64,000 nucleotides of DNA from Neoceratodus forsteri (taxonomy: Eukaryota; Chordata; Ceratodontiformes; Ceratodontidae): positions 165,144,501-165,208,500 of the forward strand of contig CM057456.1 of the NCBI GenBank assembly GCA_016271365.2, in the 5' to 3' direction. Position 1 is the first letter of the stretch. Each line of letters begins with the position of its first letter. Position numbers and translations under genes: made by a program. Below, one piece after another: positions 34,617 to 46,469 of this stretch. The notes below the pieces were generated by a model. The model did not search any database, had not been told where the DNA came from, and saw only the letters and a list, made by a program, of their open reading frames with translations.

Positions 34617-35722
34617 TCATGTCACTGCTTCTGTTTTTAAAGTGGCCTTACTTTCATTTGGTAACATGCTCATAAAGGTAGAATATGAATGGGTCAGTAC
34701 AATGTATTATGTTTTTCTTTTTATTTATTCATGTTATTTCCCTATGCTTTGTTATAGTTCCTGTTAGGCATCCTACAAATAGAATTGCCTTGCCTATTAC
34801 CTGAACCTCTTAAAGCACATTCAGGACAGAATAAATGTAAAATATTTAATCAAAAGTACAAAAAAACAAGTCAAGTATGGAGATGTTGTTTGTGCATCCA
34901 CCAATTTGTGGGCCTACCTGAGGGGGTTAATTGATCCCTTCCCCCTGACAGCAACAAGATTGCCTTCATTGCTTCCTGGTCCCAGACCTGCAGTGTGGGG
35001 ATGGCAGAAGCAGCAGCACTTGGAACAATAGCATCAGCAACAACAGGGTGGATGGCCACTGTCACCTTAGTGGCTGGCAAATCTCAAAATCAGCCCCACA
35101 ATCCCGGCACCACTACTGCATGGGAGACTGGACCAGGAGAGAGCACCATTGGGAGCAAGTAAAGTGCTCCCTAGCCCAAAGAAAGTAGTAGGGCTGTGAT
35201 CAGGAAACCCAGTGCCAGAGAACCTGACCAGTGAGTATGCATTGGAGTATGCTTAGGAGCAAGCAAGCAGTGGGAAGATCCACTCCATTGCTGACTCCTA
35301 CTTACAGCCCCCAACTAACAAGTGGGCATGGTGCCCACCACAATGGATAAAGGCCTTGTCCCAGGGAAGGCACTGGGGTCAGAAGACTGTATGGCAGCCC
35401 ATTGGGCCATACCAGAAAGCAGCTGGAGCTGCACAAAACAGCACAACCTAAATGTAAATACACAAGGCTGCTGTCATGCTGCAGGAAACCCTCTGACACC
35501 AGAGGCCTGCAGGGATGGGATCACTATATGGTTGCCAACAAGTATTGGCCAATCCTGAGCTAAGGTTTGCAAGAGGATACATGTAAAACTTGCTCAGATA
35601 TCAAGATGCATGTTTTACCTGATAATTTTAGCCAGTTGAGGTTCAGCGGAGGAACTCTATGACAGAGGGACAGCATTCTGGGCTCAGTATGAAAAGCCTG
35701 TTCAGCCAGACTCTGAGATACA
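34617..35722. other. Anonymous non-coding DNA
   Basis: No gene or known element recognised. Confidence 0.4.
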
Positions 35723-35989
35723 GAAAGTGACTTAATTTATTTATTTGTATGTATTTGCTTTTGGTAACCGGGTAAGTGCACTAGGCAAAGACCTGCCTAT
35801 TTTCAGGCATGACCCAGGACAGTACAGGTTACACAGATTTCAATAGACAATAGTAAGAAATAATATACAAGTACCTATGCAGGGATATGCAATTGTACAG
35901 AGCAAGGGTAGTAGGATACTACCATAGAGAACACTGGTACAGAAAAATACAAGGCACGTTTATTTAAGGTAGACAAGTTAAAGAGCAGT

Positions 35990-36395
35990 TGATGCCTTTG
36001 GAAAACTTTGAAAAACGTAATAGCCGGACAGAATTCAGCTTGTAATTCATATATATTCTATAGATTTATCCTGTCCATTACTTACTACTGAAGAAATTCC
36101 CACAAAAACAAGATCTTTATCCTTCAGAGGTCATCTGACTCTATAGCTTACTCACTACTTGAAATCATAAAGATGTGTTGTGACATCACAGTCTGTTGCT
36201 ATGGGAATAACTCTGATTTTACAAGCAGAGTATTATAACATCCAGCTGGGAAGAAGCAATAGGAGCTGAAGAATGCTCAAGGAACAACTCTCCTGTTTTC
36301 ATGGCATATGACCTCAGTAATACATAATGTAGATAATAAATATAGAGCTGATGAGAAATATAAGCTTCTTTGTGTCTAAATATTACATTGTTTAA
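35990..36395 (+). mobile_element. Possible LTR-like insertion in the L2 3' UTR
   Basis: On plus there is a TATTATAA word (36230s), then ~100 nt, then AATAAA (36336-36342) and a TTTGTGTCTAAATATTACA end, a U3-R-U5-like layout unlike the rest of the L2 3' UTR. Ends and target duplication are not established. Confidence 0.2.
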
Positions 36396-36431
36396 AGTTC
36401 TTCTCGAGGTATCAGTGGCTCTTTAAGGTAG

Positions 36432-39400
36432 CTAAGTGCAGTTACAGGAGTTAAGGGCATTTAGGTGAGAAAACAGGGTATTCTTGAACATGGGGCAAGA
36501 TTTGGAGCTCCGGATTTGAGGAGGTAGGGATTTCCATAGTATAGGGGCAAAGTGGTAAAACGCTTGCTCACCCATCTTGGTAGAGCAACGTGGAACAGAG
36601 AGCAGGGCAGAAGTAGCTGACCTCAAAGGTTGAGAGTTGACCACAGGCATGAGCGTAGACACTAAGGAGGCAGGACAGGAGTTAAGCATGACTGAGTCTA
36701 TGAAGCACCCAAGGGTATAAGATCGCAGGGAGGAGGGGATAGTCATAGCAGGGCAGGGTAAAGCTTACAGTGATGAATGAGGCGAGGAGCAGACAAAGCA
36801 AACCTGCATATATTATAGGCAGTGTTCCACTTCTGGAGGACACCCGCATTTGCCTGGGAGAAGACTGGAAGTGAGTGGCTTAGTCCTGGGAGCAAAACAC
36901 CTTGGGGCAACAGAGATCCTGGTAGCAGGGGTAATGGAGTGGTGGATGCTATAGGCTTCCTCAATTTTGAAGTTAACCGACCTACAGATCTCACTTATAT
37001 GAACAGAAAAGTCCAGGGCAGGGTCAAGTGTGACCCCTAGGTGTTTAAAAGAGTTTGTAACAGTGACAGCAGAACTATCAAGGTATAACACCTATAGTTT
37101 TGGGGGCTCATTACAGGATTTTCTAAGGGACTCAAAGAGCATTGCCTGGGTTTTGAAGACGTTAAGAATTAGTTGATTTGAGGAGGGCCAGGGTTGGATT
37201 TGTTGAAGGGCAAGGTAGAGGTGTTTGTTAGTGATGTCAGTGGACCTCGAAGCAGCATAGAGTATCAGATCATCAGCATACAGAAGGTCCAACAGTGTGA
37301 GGGATGGGCAAGAAGGTGATTTATAAATAAGGAGAAGAGTAGAGGTCCAAGTATGTAGCCTTGGGGAACTCCATGGGTTATAGAAGCAGGAGAGAGGAGG
37401 ATCTTACAGTAAGAGACAGATTGAGACTGACTGTTTAGATAGCTGGAGAACCAGGATAAGGTAGCCCAGGAGGCCCTTAGTGCTTTAAGCTTTTGTTGAA
37501 GCAGAGGGTGACGTACCAAGTTGAACATCTTGGTTAGGTTGATGAAAACCACACCGGTAAGTAGGCCATTGTCCATATTTGACTTAATCTCACTGGTGAA
37601 TTGAGTGAGGGCAGTAATGGTGCTGTGACCAGCCCTGAAACCATGCTGGACAGGAGACTGAAGATTAAATTTTAGTAGATGGTTGGATACCTGACGTTGG
37701 ATATGTTTTTCAGGTAGCTTGCTGAGCATGGGTAATAATGCAATTGGGCATTAATTAAATAAAATCTTTGGGTCACTTTTTTTGAATACAGGGATAGTCC
37801 TGGCATTTTTCCATGCAGAGGGCACAGTGGAGGAGCTAATAGACAGGTTAAAAAGCCTTGTTACAGGGGTAGCAAGAAATAATGCAGCTAGTCTAAGGAT
37901 CCTGGGTTCGAGTCCATCATGACCAGAACTGCCCTGAGAGGGGATGGTTTTTAGAACCCGCAGGCAGGACATCCAGTCTAGCAGATAGGGCAAGCTCCAG
38001 GGTGGGAGTAATGTCTTGGGGAACTGAGGAAGGAGTTGGCAAGAAGCGGGGCAAGGATGGCGAGGTGCTCGGCAGCATAGTAAATAAGGAGTTAAAGGCA
38101 TTAGTGATTGTGGTAGGGCTGTCAAAGATGGTATTGTCTATAAGCATGTCATGAGGAGCTTGGCATCTGCGGTTCCTGAGGATCTCTTTAATTTGTGACC
38201 AATGGCTCTTAGGATCACTGGCTGAGGCATGGAGTCTCTATAGTAGTTGCTTTCAGTGACCCAAATCTCCTTCTTGCAGGTGTTCCACACAGTGTGATAT
38301 GAAACGAAGTCTGCATGAAGAAGGGAGGCTTTCCATTTGGCCCAGAACTTGTCCCTCTGTTTGAGCAATTGTAGGAGGGACTGCTTTAACCATTTGGTGG
38401 CTATGCCCCTGGCCACACGTCAAGTGCACGGAATGCGTTTCCTCTGTAGGAAAATTAGGGTCCTGGTAAAGTAGTCAGTGGCTAGATTGATGTCACTTGT
38501 AGTAAAGAGAGAAGATCAGTCAAGGAGCCTAAAATCATGTAGGAATGCATTCTTGTCAAAGGTAAAAAAGATAGATATGGATATAAATTTAGGAGGGCAG
38601 GAGGAAGGGGAGGCAGCCCAGACCCAGTAAACAGAAGACTGTTTGAGTCAGTCATAAGCCCAGCAGAGGAAAGTCTGTCCTTCTTATTGGTGAGTATGTA
38701 GTCAATAAGTGTTTGGCTAGGTTCACTGTGAGAGATCCTAGTGGGTGCCAAGATAAGTTGTGATAAGTTAGCCATGCTGATGGAGAAGGCAAGGTTAGAG
38801 GAGTAGCGGCCTAGTCAGTCAAGGTTGAAATCCCCAAGACAAATCAATTTTTATTCTTTACTACTGGTGGTAAGAGATCAATAAGTTCTTTGAGGTCTTG
38901 ATTGCTATTTTTGGAATGTGTGTAGACACATACTATGTGGAGTTTCTTAGTGCCACCTAGCAGTAGTAGTGAATGTAGAACCTCATATGGTTTCAGTGGG
39001 TTGCTAGGCAGAAGTGAAAGGTTAAGGTGAGCCTTGTAATACAGTACCAGACCACCACCTCTTCTGGGGGGAGGACAGTCAGCATGCAGCATGCTGTAGC
39101 CCAGAAGTGAGTATAAGGAATCTGGGACAGAAAGCCTCAGCCATGATTCGGAGATAGGAAGTATATCAGGTTTATTGATATGGGTCCAGGCTTCCAGCTC
39201 AACATGATTTACTAGTAGGCTGCGTATATTTAGGTGGGCAACTCTTAGTCCAAATGACTATGTTAGAGGGTGGGAGAAAGCCTGTGGATTTATATTGTGA
39301 GGGGCAGTGGGGCCAGGGTTGGACTCTATGTCATCCAAGAGAGATTTGGAGATAGCTAGTACCCATACGGTGACAATCACAAAAGCATGAGACACACATC

Positions 39401-39470
39401 TGGGGAAGATATATTTCATTCTAAGGTAGTGCTCAAGGAGAGTGCTCAATGGTTTGCAGCTGAAGCCCAA
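36432..39470 (-). pseudogene. L2 ORF2 (endonuclease/reverse transcriptase) remnant
   Basis: Landmarks read on minus: DDIESNPGP; RRGGGLVLYYKAHL (endonuclease); ISHSEPSQTLIDYILTN; NTCKKEIWVTESNYY; SSGHDGLEPRILRLAA; NPVQHGFRAGHSTITAL region with VFINLTKMFNLV (motif A, asparagine in place of the catalytic aspartate at 37538-37540); GVPQGYILGPLLFSLFIN; LYADDLILYA (YADD intact, 37269-37280); VTNSFKHLGVTLDPAL; GEQAFYHFAPILWKSLPPQIR. The protein would nick DNA and reverse-transcribe its RNA. At least six frame changes inactivate it. Confidence 0.75.
39309..39335 (-). other. 2A-like ribosome-skipping motif (DDIESNPGP)
   Basis: DIESNPGP fits the canonical D(V/I)ExNPGP signature exactly. It sits after a hydrophobic stretch and before the endonuclease, where 2A-like sequences are known in several APE-type LINEs. 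At such a motif ribosomes skip the Gly-Pro bond, releasing the upstream peptide from ORF2p. Confidence 0.65.
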
Positions 39471-39947
39471 GATTGGGGTAGGAGGTGTAGTTGCAGAAGG
39501 TTAGAGAATGTAAAGACCTCAAGGCTAGCGTCATAAGTATAGGAGGTCACTGAATAGAAGATGAGGGAGTCAAGAACCACTAAAGAACAAAGTGTCAACA
39601 GTCCTGCAGTGATAGAGGACATCCTGTAAAAGTAAAAGAGAGTGAAAGGCATTACAGATTCCCAAGGAAAGGCAAAGGATAAGAAGGCAAGGAAAGCTAG
39701 GTGATTGGGGTGGGGGAGGAAAGAGTTATTAGTAGCAGAAGAGATTGCAAGAGGCTGACAGAAGGAGGATAATGAGGATAAGGACAATGCAGTAGAGACC
39801 TCTAGTGGACACTCAGAATAAACTGCTAGTGGAAATTTGGGGAGATAGGAAATCCCCTGAAGGGAAGTCACATGATCAGTCACATGATCGGTCTTGTGAT
39901 ACTGGCTACGTATAAGGTAAATGCCCAGCTAGGGTAGGACGGTGACA

Positions 39948-40440
39948 GGTACACACCAGACCACTTCAGCTAGTTACCTGCTACAAATTCATTCAAAGAA
40001 CTGCAGGCTCCCAGTGATCTTGCGTAGGGTGCAGATGGGACAAGTGAACCAGAAAAGAAAGGACCGCAGTGAGTAAAAAGGGATTAAGGGGTCAGGTAAC
40101 ACAAAGGAATGAGGAACAGTCAGGGCGCGAAGCAAGGAGTGCCTGAGGGGACGGTGGGAGAGAGACGCCAAGTTGAGTGGCAAAAGCACAGCAAATCATA
40201 TAGCACTATTCACAAATTAAAGTACATGGCAGATCAGGCATAAGCATAGGGATATACAGGCAATATTCTGCTCATAATACTAAACAGTTGTGTCCCTTCG
40301 ACACACACTGGACCACTTAAGCTAGTTACCTGCTACAAATTAATTCAAAGAATTGCAGGCTCCCGGTGGTCTTGCATTGGGGGCAGATGGGACACGTGAA
40401 CCTACTACAAATTAATTCAATAAACTGCAGGCTCCCAATG
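39948..40440 (-). repeat. ~352-bp tandem repeat at the L2 5' side
   Basis: CCACTTCAGCTAGTTACCTGC starting at 39961 recurs at 40313 as CCACTTAAGCTAGTTACCTGC, and a third partial copy starts near 40402 (TACTACAAATTAATTCAA-AAACTGCAGGCTCCC). It ends where the next CR1 begins. It may be tandem 5' UTR (promoter) monomers of the L2 or an independent repeat. Confidence 0.55.
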
Positions 40441-41840
40441 ATCATATGAACATACAAACATATGAATCAACCAGCAGAAACAGGCCTTATGGTCTATGAA
40501 GTCTGCTCAAGTGCCCAGCTAGCTTTACATTAAATCATGCCCCCTGGTAGGGTGTTCCATTTCGACACCACCCTTTCTGTGAAGTAATGTCTCCTCATCT
40601 CTCTCCTAACTCTGCCCCCTCTAATCTTAGCCCATGCCCTCTTGTGTCCCTTCCTCAGCTTAACTTGAACATTTCAGTCATATCCCCCCATCCCTCCTCT
40701 CCTCCAGGGTGTGCAAACTCAGACCCCTTAGCCTGTCCTCGTAGGGTTTGCCTTCCATCCCCTGTATGATTTTTGTCACCCTATGCTGCATCCCCTCTAG
40801 CAGTCTAATATCCTTCTTCAGATATGGATGCCAGTACTGCATGCAGTACTCCAAGTGTGGCCTGACCAAGGACCTGTAGAGGGGCAGGATAGCTTCCCTA
40901 TGCCTGGACGAGAATCCCCTTGCAATACACCCCAACATCTTGTTAGCCTTAGCTGCAGCTCTCCTGCATAGAGCAGAGTTGTTCATGCTCTCTGTTATGA
41001 TCACCCCAAAGTCTTTCTCTTCCTCGGTGACCCACAGCCTCACCCCCCCCCCAAAACAATATTCCCTCCTCGGGTTCTTGGCTCTGAAATGCATAAGCTT
41101 GCACTTCTTCGCATTGAAGCCCAGCTGCCACTTCGCCGACCACTCCTCCAGTTTGGTTAGGTCCCCCTGTCCCTGTAGTTGTTTCCATCTGTCACCTTCA
41201 TCCACTACCACCCACATTTTAGTATGGTATGTGAACAGACTGATCCTGGTCTCAACTCAATGTGAGATGTCCAATATGAATAGCCCAAACAACACCGGAC
41301 CTAGCACAGAGCCTTGAGGCACTCCACTCATCACTGGCCTAGGTGTTGAGAGTTCCCCCACCACAACCTCCCATTGCTGCCTCCCCTTCAGCCAGTTCAT
41401 GATCCAGTTAACCAGCTTCATCCCCCACCCCAAGGATTTCAGTTTCCCCCCAGCCGCCCATGAGGCACTGAGTTGAAGGCCTTGCTGAAGTCCAAATATA
41501 GGACATCTACTGTGTGGCCCTCATCCAGCTCTTTTATTACCCAGTCATAATACTCTATTAGATTGGTCTGACAAGATTTCCCTGAGACGAATTCATGCTG
41601 CTGCCCATCCTGGAGGCCATTCACCTCAAGAAATGACACCAGTCTCTCCTTCAGTATCGCTTCCATAAGTTTACCCACTATGGAAGTGAGACTGACAGGT
41701 CTGTAGTTGCCTGGCTCATCCTGTGGGCCACTCTTGTGTACAGGCACCACACTGGCCATCCTCCAGTCCTGTGGCATGCACCTCATGTCCAGGGAGGTGC
41801 TGAATAGGTCAGTGTAGGGAGTGGATGGGACTTTGACAGG
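40441..41840 (-). mobile_element. CR1-type LINE, 5'-truncated
   Basis: The 3' end, complement of 40441-40510, reads AAGGCCTGTTTCTGCTGG plus TATGTTTGTATG, matching the plus copy at 8.5 kb. ORF2 remnants: [77 protein letters not shown] and RVTKIIQGMEGKPYEDR. The 5' end is cut at ~41840. It retains ~120 codons more on the 5' side than the 7.3-kb copy. Confidence 0.8.
40678..41840 (-). pseudogene. CR1 ORF2 remnant with lost catalytic box
   Basis: The plus-strand sister encodes SLFTDDTK, but here the same site (41224-41229) reads SLFTYHTK: both aspartates are replaced. Motif A (LDFSKAF) keeps its aspartate. A 539-bp open frame (41217-40678) covers thumb and C-terminal domain without stops, which suggests young age apart from point changes. 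Frameshifts lie near 41440 and 41220. Confidence 0.75.
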
Positions 41841-43375
41841 GTTCAAAGGAACCTTGTGGGCCAGACAAGTGCACTTTTTAGTTTATTTACACCGAAGGAC
41901 AAGAGTGTTGCTGCACAGACACTGAATGGAAAAAGGAAAATTGTTGGATAATTGGAGATATGGGGATATTCCCCAGAACTTTTCCCTGCTGAGCATTCAT
42001 TCCATCCAGCAGGTCCTGGTCCGCAAAATTCCATGCCTATTGACAGTTCCAGCCACAGCACAGGAGAATGAGAAGCACATGTAAGCAGCAGTAAGCCTGT
42101 ATGAGCTATTACTTATAGCCTGGGCGGTAATTTTTGACTTCCCAGGGTGCTGCTATTCTATATACAAGGGTTGAGGACTAGTGTCTTATTGGGTCATTCA
42201 CATCTGCACCAGTTCTGCAGTATGACAAAAGGCTCTAGGGGTAAAGTGCAACAAAAGGCCCTTTTGTGGTGAGAGCCCAGCTGAATTCTTCCACCACTTT
42301 AAGTTGTACCTTGATGTTTCACATTCACACTTTTCTGATGCACCAGAAAAGGTTTTCAAGGCTGTTTACTGACACACGTACATTCTTAAATATATGGAAA
42401 CAGTATTAGGATAATGATTTATTCTATTATGTTATGTCAAGCTAAGGATATAGATTGTATGGCAGCAAGGAAATTAGTTCCCACAATTGTAGCCATTGAT
42501 ATCAATCAATGTACTTTATGTGCATGTCTGTCTGTCTTTAGTCACACTGTTTCTTTTGTATTAAAGTTTTTGTCATTCTGGCTTGTACTTTTGAATTGTT
42601 TGAATAGCTTTCTGGCAAGATTTATTTTTTATTGGGATTTCTAATTACTTTTACCTTGACCCGACCAGCTCTGAAACTGCAACTTTGAAAGCAGACATAA
42701 CCAAAAGCAGCTTGGCAACCCCTATATTTCTTTTTTTTTGCTTTATTTGCAACCATATTGTATACCTGTCAAAAAATGTTTAATGAAAATGACATGGGAT
42801 TAGAATGGTTTTGTGCATAAAACATACATATATTTCCCACGTTTGGGGAATGTTAGTTCAAGAGGGTGTCATAGTATTGTTAAAGACGCAGTGCAATGAA
42901 TAGTTATTCCAAAAAGCTAATTTTCTGCTATGGTTATACAAAATATTGGCAGAACTGTTGATTTGGGCTTTCTGGATGCTTCCTATGCTGTATACTGTAC
43001 ATTTACATTTTTGTCTGGACTCTTACCTTCCTCGGGTCCTCAGTATTATTTCTATGCAAAAATGAGGCGCCCATCTTTTCTTCTTGAGAAATAATTACTT
43101 GAAAACTTTTATAAAATTCTTAATTGATAATGATACTGAAAATGTTACAACCAAAATAAACTGGAAGACATCTGGCATCAATTAGGAAGAAAAAAGGTGG
43201 GGTCAAATTTTAACCCATTTCAGTTGCACTACTGCTTTAATTTACTCTTTTATTTTACATTTGTGGAAAAATGAAGCAAACATCATGAGAAATGATGCAT
43301 GCTTGTTTCACTTTTCTTCCACACCCACTCTGACACCTAAAACAATGATGTTATAATCACTGTGTTATCCAGTGA
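41841..43375. other. Anonymous non-coding DNA
   Basis: No gene, LINE motif or repeat recognised. Confidence 0.4.
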
Positions 43376-43930
43376 ACAAGGCAACCGAAATTGGGCGCCT
43401 ACAAAAGTGACGACTCAATTACAGTGCCTGTGTTCATGGCTACCAAGCAGGGGGTCTGACTGGATACTGAGGTGGGTGGAATACCACAATCAGAAGTACG
43501 AAGGTATATGCACTAGCACACACATGCAGGAGAGCAGGAGGGGTTGGTATGTGGGAGGGTGTGGTGGGCAACTGCCGAGGCTGGTCCACAGGCATGGTGG
43601 GAGGGTGGTCGGCTGGGAGGCACAGGGTGCAGGGTTCGGGTCTGGCACAGCATGGGTTTTGTTTTGCCGGCAAGCATCTTTAAATTTTTTTAAGTTTTTC
43701 ACTCCCCCCTCCGACATGCACCCCCCTGGAGTTGAGAATCCATAAGTAGGGGGGTATGGGGGGCTGGTTCGGGCCATAGCCCTCCACAATAAAAATGAAA
43801 CCCCTAGGTCTCGGGCATTGTTTTTGTCTGCACTGCGAGTGTGCATCTCCGAAATTCAGTTTCAGTGATGTACGTTCACTGTAACAGTGATCGCTATTCT
43901 GCGATCACAGTTATGACATGGAACCAATTA
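43376..43930. other. GC-rich block with B-box-like word and hairpin
   Basis: GCAGGGTTCGGGTCTGG (43629-43645) resembles a tRNA-type B box, but no convincing A box or SINE copy exists. GTGATCGCTATTCTGCGATCAC (near 43890) is a perfect 8-bp hairpin. I cannot name the element. Confidence 0.3.
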
Positions 43931-44199
43931 CTGTATATCAAGCAAACACCTTATGGATTGCTTCCAAAAAGCGGGATTAAGTCTCACCACATAACTTAAG
44001 AACAAGCATGGCAACCTATGTTTTTGGTGTAGATTTTAAATGTTAAGATGTCTTCATGTACTGGCAATGAATAATGCATCTGACATGGGGTTGCTGAAAT
44101 ACTAGGGAATATCACCATGCTGTGGAGTCAATGAATGAGACTGTTTTCAAATCCTGACTTCAAAACTGTCAGCGACCATCAGGATTTTGGCCCATTCAC

Positions 44200-44590
44200 T
44201 TTGTAGTCAGATTGGTAGTCAAGTCAACCAGATGGAGGTGGTACAGAGGAAGTTTACCAAACTGATTCAGGGGAAGCAGGATTTCCTGAATGAACAGAGG
44301 CTGGTGAATCTGAACACGTACTCTCTAGAGGACAGAAGAGAGAGAGAGAGAGGGAGAGAGAGGGGACATGCTCAAGGCCTTCTAATACTTGAAAGGCATT
44401 AACATGGTTGACATAGGGGATGCTTGTTGCAAAAATGAGAACAGAAACACCAGAGGGCACAACTGCAAATTAGCAGGTGGGGGGGGGTACAGGAAGGAGC
44501 CATCAGGCCCTCTTTCACTGAAAAGGTGGTGGCAGGATGGAATACACAGCCAGAGGGGGTAGTAAATGCTAACTACATAACTGAACTTTC
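44200..44590 (+). mobile_element. CR1-type LINE C-terminal fragment
   Basis: MEVVQRKFTKLIQG, NEQRLVNLNTYSLEDRRERG, then in other frames EAFxYLKGIN and RNTRGHNCKLAGGGY, the standard CR1 ORF2 C-terminus. A GA-rich expansion (44336-44363) breaks the frame at RRERER. A stop-rich tail follows. Confidence 0.65.
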
Positions 44591-44634
44591 TTTTCTATTG
44601 AAGATTATACAATGTGGTCCCTAAATCCACTATC

Positions 44635-44720
44635 CTGATTAGTCGGTTGGGGTTTTTACCTGCGGGTAAATTTCAGCATAACCCAAAGGTAAAATTCCAG
44701 TCCTGCCAGCCAACTGCTGC
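44635..44720. mobile_element. Possible diverged relative of palindrome family A
   Basis: On minus it reads GGGTTATGCTGAAATTTACCC, matching the family A arm word GGGTTATGCTGGGTTTACCC found 200 bp to the right. The second arm is unclear. Confidence 0.3.
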
Positions 44721-44817
44721 AGAAAAAAAATCCATACACATTTTTTTTATTATGAAAAACAGTAAATTAATTTTTTTAATAACTTTTTACAATTCTGTTA
44801 TAATAGCCTTAATAGTA

Positions 44818-44942
44818 CATGACAGGGTGTGAGCTATGCTAGGTTTACCCACTTCTGGTGTGGTTTAGTCACTCAGTCTGCAGTCCCATGACTAAACCTC
44901 ACCAGGTAAGGGTAAACCCAGCATAACCCACACCCTGTCATG
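44818..44942. mobile_element. Palindromic element, family A copy 2
   Basis: Left arm 44818-44871 and right arm 44889-44942 are 54-nt inverted repeats with about seven mismatches, starting and ending CATGACAGGGTGTG. The 17-nt loop contains CTGCAG. See the copy at 22381-22512. Confidence 0.75.
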
Positions 44943-45956
44943 GATTATTCCTTAACTATACAGTAACATGAGTTCATGTATTCTGTTCCTGTCCAGCAAG
45001 GCTCACAACACTGTGGGATTTATGTGACATCCAATAAACTGGGATTAAGATTTGCTCTTGGGTTAGAACAGGAAATATTGGGTTGTCTGTCCCATATTTG
45101 ACCCCAGATTTGGGTTGGGGTAACAAACTGGATCATTCTGCTGACATATCTTAGCAATTGCAAGAAAGAAAGCAACCTGTCACTCACTGATGACTGCAGG
45201 AGATTCATCCAGTGATTATTCAACGATACAATGAGATACATGAAATTTATTGGAAACCACTACTCTTTCATATGGCTTGTACTCCTTTGGCAACCTTAAA
45301 AAGAGTTTTTTTCTCCAAGCTGGATCTGAAATTTATACTTTGAATATTCCTGTGTTATCATTTTAAGAAAGTAATCCCTTGTTTCTGTGGTGCTGTACTC
45401 TACACTAGTTCTGTTCCATTTTCTGTTTTTCACCTTTTCATGTGCTCATTTTTCTCTTGTTTTCTCTTTTGATAAAGTTGCTTGTGTTTACAAAAACTGA
45501 ATAAAAATAAAACATAAAAAAGACATCCACTAAACAAGGTAAGTATTACTGATATAGCACAATCTATTGCGATATTTTCTGATCCCCATTTTTCTCTTTA
45601 CTTGATCTCCATCCTTAAAGTTGTTACCTTTATTGGTACACAGGTGTGGTATCACTGTCAAGATCCCCCAAAACAACATTCTGCCACTACAGGCCAAAAT
45701 ATTTCAGTATAAGAGATTTTTCAATGTTAAAATATGTTCTTACTTGTATTCCTGTCATATAAAGAAGCTCTCCCTGGTGAGGTGACCCATAGCAAAAATC
45801 TAATGATGCAAACACCATCTCTGTGATGGAACCCATGTCAATGATGTCACAAGCATTTCTCCCTCTTGGAAAGAACTGTTCTGCACCTTTAAAAGTGAAG
45901 GAAGAGGATTTAAAGAGGTTTGCCTGTGGTGACTTGAAGTATTACCATTGTTCAGT
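44943..45956. other. Anonymous AT-rich DNA
   Basis: No gene recognised. An ACTGAATAAAAATAAAAC ending near 45515 could be a LINE 3' end but has no supporting coding remnant. Confidence 0.35.
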
Positions 45957-46170
45957 TGAGGAGTCCTGGATCTGTTTGTAGTTATTAGTGTTTATGTTAT
46001 GTGAAGCCATCTACAGATTTACAGTCCCAAGAGGGAATCCTGAATCTGTAAATAGTTACCTATGCTTATGTTGTATAAATCCCTCCCAGAGGTTTATAGT
46101 TCCACCAGAGAGACCATGATCTGTAATCAGTTGCCTGAGTTTAGGCTATATGTGCTGTACTGTAGGATCC
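45957..46170 (+). repeat. ~73-bp tandem repeat, three diverged copies
   Basis: TCCTGGATCTGTTTGTAGTT, TCCTGAATCTGTAAATAGTT and CCATGATCTGTAATCAGTT recur at ~73-bp spacing, each followed by a TTTATGTTATGT or TTTAGGCTATAT-like segment and an AGATTTACAGTCCC or AGGTTTATAGTTCC segment. Confidence 0.6.
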
Positions 46171-46469
46171 AGATCTCTTAACTGCAGCCTGAAACATTCC
46201 AAAGCAGATTAACGTCAGCTTTATTCAGTTAATATTCTAATACTTTATTCAACTGTAGTCTAAATAACATGGGTAGTAGAGGTCCTCACATAATGGTTGC
46301 CACCATTTTCAGTTGGAGGGCACATAAAAAACAGAGAGTAGGTTCATGTTAATAATGCTAAACACAGCTGCCGTTTTACGTATTTTTGACATCACTTTTC
46401 TTGTGCTGGGAAAATGCCCCTTTGTTTCCTTTTTGTTTGTGTTTGTGTCACTTTCACTGTCACAGTAGA

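Larger units (their letters stand above)
35723..39960 (-). mobile_element. Near-complete L2-type LINE
   Basis: Minus-strand order: hydrophobic leader region (39883-39340), 2A-like motif (39309-39332), endonuclease remnants (39092-38480), linker, reverse transcriptase (38125-37092), C-terminal domain (37091-36432), then a 3' UTR ending near 35723 in an AAATAAATAAATTAAG tail after ACCCGGTTACCAAAAGC. Stops and frameshifts are frequent. The 3' UTR portion 35990-36395 may contain a later insertion. It abuts a tandem repeat (39948-40440) at its 5' side, possibly its own 5' UTR. Confidence 0.75.

Noticed and set aside
36338..36365. CTGATGAG as another hammerhead core
   Set aside because: The following sequence has no stem II and no GAAA at the required position.
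40587..41317. Plus-strand open frames over the CR1
   Set aside because: Antisense shadows of the minus-strand CR1 ORF2.
43560..43700. tRNA gene or SINE head at GGTTCGGGTCT
   Set aside because: No matching A box at the right distance, no cloverleaf, and no second copy.
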